Source of the DNA: Bactericera cockerelli
Taxonomy: Eukaryota > Arthropoda > Insecta > Hemiptera > Triozidae
Length of the DNA: 64,000 nucleotides
NCBI GenBank assembly: GCA_024516035.1
Contig: CM044964.1
Coordinates: 14,624,449-14,688,448, forward strand
Direction of reading: 5' to 3'
Positions 25,201 to 37,200 of the stretch are shown piece by piece. The notes under the pieces are model-generated. The model ran no database searches. It was not told where the DNA came from and worked only from the letters and a program-made list of their open reading frames with translations. Within the stretch, counting starts at the first letter, position 1, and the number at the start of each line of letters is the position of its first letter. A program made the translations under genes and the position numbers.

Positions 25201-28200
25201 TATTACTTCTGAGAATATCCAAATACCTATTAGGAGTACTAGGTATTGGGAGTATTGTTCTAAAGTATTATTCTTATTAAAGTAGGGTGGAGAGCATCAC
25301 TCCCCCCAGCTATAGCCAAGCTGATTACAACAACTTGCTCTTGGGCAGTGTAAGAAATGGTTAGACCATTTAGGAAAGAATTTGATTGGAATTACGGGTG
25401 ATCCCCATTCCAATCATTTTCTTTACCAAAAAATTGGTCTAGCCGGTCAAAGAGGAAATGCTTCTTGCATCCTCGGTTCCCTTCCAGAAAGACGGTCCCT
25501 AGGAGAAATATTTTATATTTAAAAAATAAAACATGAAAAAATGTAAAAATACTTATCAATCCTAAACATTCTCTGCCACTTAACCCTATCTCTCTTATGA
25601 GAATATTAATGTGTAAGTCCTTCTAATCCTACACATTTTCCGCCACTTAACCCTACCTCTCTTATGAGAATATTAATGTGTAAGTCCTCCTAATCCTAGA
25701 CATTCTCTGCCACTCAACCCTATTTCTCTTCTCTTGCAGGGGTGAAAAGCTGTACGTGACCAAGGATAAGCGGGACATGGGAGGCAAAAGTCATTTGAAG
25801 CGGTGCTGGTGGGCCGGAGCTCTAGTCCTTCTAATTGTAGCCATAATATCCGCCATATTAGTGTGTAAGTGCTTCTAATTGTAGCCATAATATCCGCCAT
25901 ATTAGTGTGTAAGTGCTTCTAATTGCAGCCATAATATCCGCCATATTAGTGTGTAAGTGCTTCTAATTGTAGCCATAATATCCGCCATATTAGTGTGTAA
26001 GTCCTTCTAATTGTAGTCATAATATCCGCCATATTAGTATGTAAGTCCTTCTAATTGTAGCCATAATATCCGCCATATTAGTGTGTAAGTGCTTCTAATT
26101 GTAGCCATAATATCCGCCATATTAGTGTGTAAGTGCTTCTAATTGCAGCCATAATATCCGCCATATTAGTGTGTAAGTGCTTCTAATTGTAGCCATAATA
26201 TCCGCCATATTAGTGTGTAAGTGCTTCTAATTGTAGCCATAATATCCGCCATATTAGTATGTAAGTCCTTCTAATTGTAGCCATAATATCCGCCATATTA
26301 GTGTGTAAGTCCTTCTAATTGTAGCCATAATATTCGCATGTGGTATGTGTTTGCAATAGAAATGACACAATTTCGCCAATCAATTAAGGATTAAATGAAT
26401 TGATTTTATTTTAATTTGTGGTGTGATTCGACACGTTTTTTATTTTTAATTAATATTCTCATAATTTTAATTGAAAAACACTTCATTGAACTCAAAACAC
26501 TTCATTTAGATTTTGAGGCAAAAAACAAAATCCTTGGACGCTTGAATTTCTAAAAGTGTTCAACTCTGGCAGATTGGCATCAAAAGTTTCTGAAAATTAA
26601 GTAACATGAGCTATTAAAAATAGTAAAAACATTTTCTTCATACCTTGGAACAAGCTTTTCAAATGGGCACCCAATCTTATACCTAGCATTTCTTTTTCCT
26701 TTGCCGCACAGCTGGTATGCTCTCTTCCGAAGAGCCTATCCCTTCCTCAACTCAGTCGCGTAGTAACAATAGCACCGCTGGAGACGACAGACTGCCCATC
26801 GCCCCCTCGATAGCCCCCACTGATACCTCACCTCCTGGACTGACGACAGTGCCTGATCTTGCGGCCATGCCTCTGCCGAAAACTATACAGGTGAGCCTGG
26901 TAGTCCTTATTAAACTGTTCGAGACAAACCCGGTTTGACTATACAAGGGATTCAAACCCTAGACTGAAGAGTCTACAAACCATTAACTGAGAAAGCAACA
27001 TAGCCTCGGATGGTGGTAGAAAGTATTTTTTTTTTTAATAATATAAAAACTTTAAATGGAAACAGTCTTGAAAACAACTAATTGGCTGCCTCTAAAAATC
27101 GAGAGTTTGAACGTCTTATTAACATATACCGACGTCTTATTAACGTATTTACTCGCCTTTCGCTGGAAATTCACAAACCAGCTGCCCCAATAACCTCACT
27201 CAGCCTTGTTTTGGCCTGGAATAGCCAGCATCACGAGGGTTTGAATTTGGAATGGTCACCCATCCAAGTCTTAAATTAGCTGGATGTAGCATATCTTCAG
27301 TGATCTAACAAAAACTAGTGTATTCAACTTGCCATCGACGTCGTTGAAAAAGCCGAGGTTCTGGTTTATTTTACATTCAATTTACTTAAGATGAGCTATC
27401 TTTTTCCTATATTGCCTATGAGTTGGTCTTGAATTATTAGAAGTGTTCAACTTCTAGAAATATGTTAATAAGGAAAGATTTAGTTGAGAATATGTTAATA
27501 AAGAAAGATTAAGTTAAGAAAACCAATTACAATGTAACAGACTGATATACAGGGTTCCTCATGAATAGTATTAAAACTTCTTACAATGTATACCTACACT
27601 AGTAGGTATACACGTATACAGGGTCCCTCACGAATAGTATTTTTATCAAATAAATCAATGAATGTGTTTCTCTCTCGTATACAGGGTGAACTAACAATCG
27701 ACAACATGGAATTCACGCCCGGCCTAGCGGACCCAAACTCGACCGAATTCAAAACTCTGGCCTCATCTCTGGAATCGGAAATCAAAATGGCGGTGTTCGA
27801 TCGGCAGACTCTCACGTACGGAGCCAGCGACATTGCTGTCAAGGTCAACGAATTTGCGTAAGTAACATACACTTTTTCATTGGCGTAAGTAGGTACCTAA
27901 CATGTTAACTTTTTTAACCAAATTTAACATACTTTATAGGACATATTTCTTGATTTTCCTAGTAGAGGCTGCGGTGTGTTTAAGTCTTAAATTTGAATCT
28001 TTCCTCCGCTATAAGAAACCTACACGTTATATTGTTGTTGTTGTTCTAATTGAAGCGCTACCAACCTTATAGACTTTATAGTTATACATTAGTCTGGTTG
28101 GGGGACTTTAAACAGGGAGAAGACCAGTGTCTCGCTACTCTCGCTAGAGGACTATAACCAGAGAACAGACTAGCTAACCCTTACAAGCCAGACTACTTTT

Positions 28201-31200
28201 AGTTTCCTAAATGTTTAATGGCTTATAAAGAAAAGTTCAAGTCCTAATGATGGTTGATCGCACATAGAAATATGTGGTTCAGGATCAGCCAACTTTGAAA
28301 TAAAGTTAGCTGGAGACCATCACTCACCCCTTCAGCTGTAGCCAAGCTGGCTACAACAACAAAATAGCTATACATAATTATACGATTCAAAGCTGAAACC
28401 CTACCCACAAGACCCAATGATTGATTCTCAGTAATGGACCTCTGCTTTTAGATCAAGGAAATTCACCCTTGTAAAAAATAATAAGGTGTTTATACCTGTA
28501 ATTTAATCTTAATACTTACCTCTGGTAATATTAGCTACTTATTTTCCTTTAATACAAGTACCTCCTCGTTAAATAATTTAAGTAATACCTAGGTAGTATT
28601 TTTTCGATCCTAATAGTATTACCACCAACTTGATTTTCAATCAGGTAAAAGGACACTGAAATTGTAGGTCTTTCTTGTGAACAGAAAAAGTTAATATTAT
28701 GTAATGCTGGCATGTCAAGGAGATTTAGAGTTAGCTATATGACTCTTATTACAGTAATATTTCATTATTACTTTACAGAATATATTCCAATAGTATATTT
28801 CAGAGAAGAAATTGAATCATCCCTTGTCAATGCCACACCATATCTGATTTATTTTCAATATTTATTTACTTGCAACTGAATTTGTATTTTATTAATGTCG
28901 TATCAGAGACCTGAGGTTTAATTATGAATTTCGTAATACTTGTTATTGATGTTGGTGGAATTCCATTTGTCCATATCCAAGAACACGGCATTGTTGTTGT
29001 GAAAGTGTCAATGGAATTCAAATGTTTTTGTTTGACTTGGAATTATTATTTTGATGCTAACTTAATATGTAATATCTACCCTCCAAATTTTTTCAAAGAT
29101 TTATTGACGTAATTAACGAAGTTATTGAACTATACCTACCTGTGAATTAGGTACCTGCCTACCTAAGTAATTAGCTGTAAATCAGATATGGACAATACGT
29201 ACTCGAACATATTGTAAGTTTTATAATTTATCTATACCTGAAAGTGCTGGTTCGAGTCCCAATTTCAGCAAAAATTTAGCGGTGTGAGTTTGAGTAGTTG
29301 TGACGAAAGTGATTAGTACAAAAATTCATTGGAAATGCCAATGTAGAAAAGTTCATCCTATAATTAATATGCAAATATGGGTTGCATGATATAACTTTAA
29401 AATAAAGAAAATGTCTGGTCCAGTCGCCATGGTCAAACGTTGTAAGAAAGCAAACTGAGAAAATGATCACAAATCCAGAAAGTATGGCCGTATTGGTCGT
29501 CAGGGCCATGTCTTAGTTGATTTCATATTTAGTCCTGTGGCGAAGTACGGGGAATAGGCTAGTTTATTTTTCAATTTATTGAGAAAAAAAATCAAACCTC
29601 TTCACTCAAACGTCTAAAATTAGCATCGTCCATGATCTTCTTAGCACCCACAAGAGATTATTACATGAATGACCTTAACCACCCTAATTCCTACATGACC
29701 TAATCTTCTCACCTATGTATGTCCTTGGGTCATTATAGCCTACGATATGCTACCTATGGTCATCACAGCCCAATGGTCCACTTAGTAAGGTCATTATTTA
29801 TTCTGACACATTCTGTGTAATGATGAAATTCATGTTCGGGAATTCCCTACAGTTCCTCGAAATTCTGATTTATGTAATGATGATAATCCGTACAGGGTGT
29901 ACCGAAGAGGTTCGTACCGTATCTGTTCAATGTCCTTAGTGAGACACGTATTAAGGTGACCACTGACCACACACCTGTGAAAGGAACCAAAAATGCAAAA
30001 CAAATCTGCATAATATGTCGAGAAGATGATTGTTAACTTTATATAAAAAAAAACACTCTTCTCACTTTGAAATGTGTAATAAAGCCATACGATAAATAAA
30101 AATAACAATCTTTAGTGGAAGGTAACCACAGTGCGAGGTTAATGCTCAAAACATTCCACCTAACCCTCAGAGCCTTATTATTAAGTGGTCAAAAAGAATT
30201 CATACACTGGGTGGGATTCAAACCAACGGATCCCTACGCTACCAGGATTACCAGACGAGCGCGTTAACCACTTGACTTTGACTACCAGTGCACGGTACTT
30301 TGTTCTAACATCTCAGGTTACTAAAGCTTTTCTACAAAGGACAAGAATCTTGTATTGATTTATGTAAAATTTCTACTCTAATCACCAATGTAAGAACAAA
30401 TTGTAGAATTAGCTGTATACAATTCTTCGTTAGACGCAATTCCTATTAGACCTATTAGATCAGCATATTGAATGACCTGTGTTGTTATTATCATCATTAT
30501 GACATAGAATGATTGCCATGTACTCCATTATGATACATATTGTAATACATGATAATAATTATTAGTAGCAATGGAAAGGACCTTGGCATTTTCTGCATCG
30601 AATGACCAGAATGTGACCTCGAATGACCTCTAGCGACCTCATCTATAATGTCGGTATCTGCCTCGATATTTGAATATTGGTTGCATGATAGGATGCACTT
30701 TTCTGCATTGGCATTCCAACGAAGTCGTGTCATGCGTTTAGCATGTAGAATAATGCAGAATTTAGAAAGAAAAAATAGTCTTGAAGTTGTATTGAAAAAA
30801 TAGATAGCAAAAACAATAGTAGAAGTGATTATGCTAAAGGTCTAGAGATTGCCAATGATACTAGACATCAATGTAGCTAGAATAGATCCTATGCAATGTA
30901 TGTATCCATAAATTATACCCATTACCTTCGATAAAGAGTGGTTGAAGTCATTGAAGAACTTTCAATTTCATAGATGAAACTCGCTTTCAACCGGTAATCT
31001 GGAATCAAGGCTTAAGAGTACCAACTTTCTTATTCCTATTACATTATAGAGGTAGGTATATTATTATACCTCTATAATAACTCGATATCGATTCTTGGAA
31101 GATTGTTGGGTGGAAGAGATCATGCGCGGATATAGCCCTCTTGTACTGGAGGGGCACAATCGCACAATATACCTAACTAGCAAGCCGCTTCGCAAGCCTA

Positions 31201-31202
31201 TT

Positions 31203-31252
<50 letters not shown>

Positions 31253-34200
31253 AAATGTCAATATTTTTCGTGTCACCCATCCATTTCTTGTCTTTACTGG
31301 AGCTCAAGAATGGCTCATCAGAATTTCGCAATCAATATGTCAAATGAAGACTCCAACCCTTGCAAAAACATTCTCGCTTTGAGTTGATAGGTCGTCAGGA
31401 CAAATTTCGAGAAAAATGTCATTCATGTCAAAAAACGTAAATACTTTTTGTTTACCCATCCATTTTGTGTCCTTACTCAACGTAGCTCAAAAACGGCTCA
31501 TCAGAATTTCGTGATTGATATCTCAAATGAAAACTTGAACTTCTGCTTAAAACTTTCTCTTTTTGAGTTGATACGCCGCTGCCGTGGCGCCGTCACGATA
31601 AATTTTGGAAAAAAAAAATAATTTCGGTGATTTTTTTGTGTCACCCATCCATTTTTTGTCTTTACCCCGTGCAGCTGAACCCTAGAGATTAGAGATATAT
31701 TCCCTGATCTAAATGGACCTATAGGTAAAATTTCAGGTTTCTCGGACAATCTGTGTGAATTTGACAACTTTATTATTTAGTTATTTCTTATTGGTCTTAG
31801 AATTGGGAATTATTTTGGGTCCCGTGCCCCCCTAGCTTATTGAGATTTTTTTTACGGGATTAGTCTTAGAGTTGGGAACTATTTTGGGTCCTGTGCCCCC
31901 CTAACTTATTGAGATCTTTTTTTTACGGGATTAGTCTTAGAATTGGGAATTATTTTGGGGCCCGTGCCCCCCTAACTTATTGAGATCTTTTTTTACGGGA
32001 TTATTCTTAGAACTAAGAATTATTTTGGGGCCCGTGCCCCCCTAACTTATTGAGATCTTTTTTTACGGGATTATTCTTAGAACTAAGAATTATTTTGAGG
32101 CCCGTGCCCCCCTAACTCATTTTTTATACGGGGTTAAGTATAATGAAATTTGAGAAACACCGCTTACCGAAAAAATCTGGGGGGGCACGTGCCCCCCGTG
32201 CCCCCCCCTATATCCGCGCATGGAAGAGATTACCATAGACAATCATCCCACCTTTTAGTTAGGACATCTGTTTATATTTATCTATGTTATTTATGTTGTT
32301 TATCTTTTTTATATTGCTCTAAACTTTGTGTTTTCATTTTTATAATTACTTGTTTGTCCATATGTTCTATTAATAAAGAATTAAATAATGTTTATAATAA
32401 TTTCCACCTGGATCATATTTTCTACCGAAATATTATTTTCCGGATAGAAGTATTCAAAAACTTCTACCTATATGATAGTAATAGGTACCTCTGTTCACTA
32501 ACGTCTTGATTTTCCTTATTGAGAAAGGAAAATGTAAGAACCTCCAACTTATGAATCCGATTTTTTTATGCTAAATTTTCTCTAATATCATACGACACTT
32601 AATTGACCTAAATTACTTAAATGACTTCTTCGTTTAAGACTAGTTTAATATAAGATAAGATCTATTTGTAATAACTTAATAATTTTTTACAAAATGTTTA
32701 AGTTCAAGTAGTAGAAAGTCGCGTGATCTTTACACCAGTTTAAACAAAACCATTAACCCTCTCATGTCTTCTGTCCCTCAGAATGGACGATGAATCCGCC
32801 TCGCCAGTTCTGAATCGGCGCCCCCGTTCTGTGGTGGTCAAGTACCGCATTGGCTGGACTTTCAAGGACGGCATTGTGAACCCCCCCGACCCAATCTCGG
32901 TCCAGACACTCAACGAGCGCATGGAGAACCACGTGAGGACGCACGATGGCTTCCTGTACAACTACCGACTGCCCATTCATAAGCTCAAAGCCGAACGTGA
33001 GTGAACATTGTTATCTAGAAAAAAATCAAGCAGGCTTTCACAAAAAATAATTCTGGCAATTCAAAGAGGAAATGCGGCGGCAGTTGTGGGCTGTGTGCCA
33101 CAGGGAGATGAGTTGGTTCACTTGTTTCATAGATACCTAGTTAAATAAATATCACAGTTGCAAGCAGGCTTTATGAACATCAATATACAAATAAGAAATT
33201 GGCAAAGTTCGATCAAGGGTGTTGATTATACTGATTATGGTATTCACATGAAAAAAAGTTTTTCCTTACAAAATTCGAATCAATTCCTCCAGTTGGTATT
33301 CATAAAATTTTGAGAGCAAATGCCTTTCTTTGGAGGCAAAAGATTTTCCTTCTTTGGAAGTACCTAATGTTACATGGATATTCACAAAGCTGACCTTTTC
33401 TTTTTATTAATATAATATAAATCTCCCTTGCCTTTATCCCATATTAGCTTATGTTGCTTTTGGGGTCGGCATTGTTCAACCTCATGGTTGAGGTTGGTAG
33501 GGTGGAGCACTTTTTTTTATGGCTGGATGCCCTTCCTAACGCCAACGATTCTACTTCCTTTAACGTCCTGGATTAGGACGGGGGTTTTACCCTCCATTCG
33601 CTGGGAATCGTACCAGCTACCCACATTAACCTCACCCAGCCTGGGTAGGGCCGGAAATGGCAGCCTCACGTGTTTGGATGGAACAGAATTTTCTTCGAAA
33701 AGTCTGCCCCAGCCGGGAGTTGAACTCGGGAACTCTGGACTACGGGCAGTAGTCACAACCATTACGCCATGGAGGCTGCCTTTTTTTTTTTATTAATATA
33801 ATAGGTCCTCTAAATTATGCATGGGGCTTGTGGGCAAAAGGAAATTATTATGAATACGAAAAAGAGAAATTATTATTGTTTATTTTTATACCTTTTCTTG
33901 TACACCTTTTGCTTTTACTTCCTGCTTTTCCTCAAGAGCAATTGCTTCTTTTGTATGAGTACTGCCCCATGCCTTTGGTATTACTATTTCGTTACACTAC
34001 CATTCCCTTGATGTAATCACCAAGCGATGTTAACACCTGTAGCATTTACTACCTCCATGATGGGTTGGATGGAAAAGATTGCCATAGGCAATAATCCCAC
34101 CCTTTAGTTAGGACATATGTTTATATACTCGTATATTTTTCTATTCTTTGCTTTTTAATTGTATATACTGCTTCCATTTTTGCATTGTTATAATAATTAT

Positions 34201-37200
34201 TTGTACTGTATATATCGCCGTGGCTAAAGCAACACCGCCTAAGTCGCATTTTTTCAAAATTGAGATTTTTGCACCTTGTGACGAAGTTTTTTTTTCAAAA
34301 AATTCTAAAAGATAGCGCTGTAGTTTCATTTTTAGTATCTCCGCACAACTGATTTTGGCTACCAACACCGCCTATCATTCAGTTCTTATTGCCTCCTGTA
34401 AAATTGCACAAAATTAGATAGGCGGTGTTGCTATAGCTGCGACGATATATCTTCTTATCTAATAAAGTGTTCAATAATAATAAACTCATGTTGCATGTCT
34501 GATTCCAGCGGTGATTGACCAGTGCCAATTTGAAAACGGCGGCTGCAGTCACGAGTGCCAGTTCAACTACGTGGGCCTCCAGTTCGAGTGTTTATGTCCT
34601 GAAGGATGGGAGCTGGATGTCACAGGACGTGTGTGCCAGGCCGCCTCAAGTGAGTATCCTCTACTTTTTTTTTTGGCATTGGGCAAAAAAAACCCATACA
34701 GCCATGGGGTATCTCTACCTGTGTTCAATAATTGAGTTATTTTTTACGGAATAGTGATCGAATAACTTTAAAACTCATACCTCCATTTCCCGAATATTTA
34801 ATGTTCTTAAAAAAGTATTATTTTTGGCCCTCGTCTTAGGTCTAATGTCAAATTACTATTGCTTTAATGGTGTATTCTTGTTTTGTTCTTCAGTGAATCC
34901 TGAACAAGAGCATCATGATCACCATGACCCAAGCAGTGAGCCCGAACCTAAATCTGAACCGGAACCTGAAGTTTCAAGCGAACCCGAACCTAAATCAGAA
35001 CCAGAAGCAACCAGTGAACCCGAACCTAAATCAGAGCCTGAACCTAAATCAGAGCCTGAACCAAAATCGAACCCGAAGCAACCAGTGAACCCGAACCTAA
35101 ATCAGAGCCTGAACCAAAATCCGAACCCGAAGCAACCAGTGAACCCGAACCTAAATCAGAGCCTGAACCTAAATCAGAACCAGAAGCAACCAGTGAACCC
35201 GAACCTAAATCAGAGCCCGAATCCAAATCAGAACCAGAAGCAACCAGTGAACCCGAACCTAAATCAGAACCTGAACCCAAATCAGAACCAGAAGCAACCA
35301 GTGAACCCGAACCAAAATCAGAGCCGAACCCAAATCAGAACCAGAAGCAACCAGTGAACCCGAACCTAAATCAGAGCCTGAACACAAATCAGAACCAGAA
35401 GCAACCAGTGAACCCGAACCAAAATCAGAGCCAGAAGCAACCAGTGAACCCGAACCAAAATCAGAACCAGAGTCCAAACCTGAACCCGAATCAACAAGCG
35501 AACCCGAACCCAAATCGCAACCCGAAACATTAAGCCCTTCACACGGGGAACCTACAAGCTCTCTCACCGACCTCTTCGGTCCGATGATACACCCAGAACA
35601 TTCTTCCGAAGATGAATCCTTTGTGCCTGCCTCTCACGATACAGAAGGCCGCAACAAGCACACGGACATTGCCTCGTTTGTGGACGATGTTAAACCAACT
35701 CCAGGACAATCCATCAACGAAGACACCAAACCAAATGAAGCTGAGAACTCGAGTGCGTCTGAGCATAAACCTAGCGAGCCGCTAACGGAGGTGTTCACAG
35801 AAGAAGATGCTGAGAAAGTGCCTCTGGGAAGTGGTCGCAAGGAAGGTCGTCATGAGAAGTTGGATCAGTTGATTGACTTTGCAGTTCCATCCGTTGAAAA
35901 ACATGGAGAAAATGTCCGAGAAGGTAAGAAATATTGATATTCTTATTTTATTTACTAAATTTACAATTCCAATGTATTTGCAACTTGTGAGGTCATTTTA
36001 AAAAAAAATCCCGCTCTATCCCATTTTGTACTATAGGGGTAACTGATTTTTTTTTCTTTTTCTTCAAGTAAAGTCAATGTTTTTTCTGAGTCTTTAATTT
36101 TCTCTTTGTCTGATTTTATAATTTCAGAAGATATCAAACCAGTAGAGGATGTTGAAGTGACCTCGGAGAAAGCAAAACACGTTGGTGACACACTAATTTC
36201 TCATTTGGCAGATTTCCAAATGCCGTCTACCACTGAAGAGGGAACAGAAAAGCCGGCTTTTGTGGATCTGGACGAAGAAAGCGGGACAAAAGAGAACATT
36301 GCCGCCAAGGACGTTGGGCAGAGTGAACCGACAAAGGTTGAAGAGAGTGTTGACAAGAAAGTTGAAGAAAGTGGACCTAAACCCAGTGAAACACCTGTGG
36401 ATGGAACAGAAAATGTGACAAAGAAAGTTGAAGATGTGGCTGTTGTAGTTGAAGGTGAAGAGAAGAAAAAAGAAAAAGAAGGGGGAAGAGCAGTAGGTGG
36501 CAAGGCGTTTGGGGTTGGAAATGGACAGACTTCTTGTAACGAACGTAAGTTTGAATATTTTGCAAAAAGGTAGCCTCATCATAGGGCAGTAAAATTGTGA
36601 CTGACTGGTCTCATAGGGTAGCCAGGCTAGAGCTTGCACTTCCCAAAAGTTTAATGGCTCAAAAAGAAAAAGCCCAAGTTCTCACGATGGTTGATCGCAC
36701 ATAGAAATGTGTAATTCAGAACCTGCCAACTTTTCAACTTAAGCTGTCTGGAAACCATCACTCCCCACCAGCAGTAGCCAAGTTGGTTACAACAGCAACA
36801 ACATTGTCACTGATGGCAGTTAGATTGTAGATAAATCTTTTGGATACTGTCACTCATATAGAGTAGGTGAACATGTTTACCTGGTACTTTAAGAATGCTT
36901 TTACCGCATTAACCGACCTCAGTAGCTTGATCGATAAGGCGGCGGACTTGTAATCTGGAGGTCGGTGGTTCAAGTTCCGGCTTTAGCGTGGATTTAGTAA
37001 AGCGAGTTTGAGTAGTTGTGATATTACGAAAGTGATCAACACAAATATGACAACTTTTAAAAAACTTTTTTTTAAAAAAGAATGCTTTTACCGCATTAGC
37101 TTATGCATGTGTAAGACTTTTTAATAAGTAGGTACCTACAAAATGTGCATCACATTTAGAACCAATTTTACCTACTCAAAAATATTAGAAAAACAAACTC

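Larger units (their letters stand above)
31121..32222. mobile_element. hAT-like non-autonomous element with internal tandem repeats
   Basis: Ends CATGCGCGGATATAG and CTATATCCGCGCATG are a perfect 15-bp inverted repeat; GAAGAGAT flanks both sides (31113-31120, 32223-32230), an 8-bp duplication as for hAT elements. A related sequence at about 34068-34130 shows the unoccupied site (GGATGGAAAAGATTGCCATAG). Inside are a (CA)n tract, a roughly 180-bp repeat (about 2.3 copies, ...CACCCATCCATTT...) and five 70-bp units. No transposase. Confidence 0.9.
27858..32781 (+). other. Intron 5 (4.9 kb) inside the SEA coding region
   Basis: Contains family G, F and C repeats, the hAT-like element and a LINE-like tail. 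The remaining parts (28380-29240, 29330-30085, 30305-31110, 32405-32780) show nothing coding. Confidence 0.75.

Noticed and set aside
25828..26340. CRISPR-like array
   Set aside because: Units are contiguous with no spacers, in a eukaryotic intron, and copy the neighbouring exon end.
32740..32980. Minus-strand frames opposite exon 6
   Set aside because: The + strand frame has SEA homology and correct splice phases; the minus frames have none.
35044..35567. Minus-strand Gly-Ser repeat frames
   Set aside because: They are the exact reverse of the Glu-Pro coding repeat on the + strand, which has splice sites and flanking domains.
36912..36985. tRNA-Thr gene candidate
   Set aside because: The head is followed by a repeated body and flanked by a 21-bp target duplication; several similar copies exist in the window.
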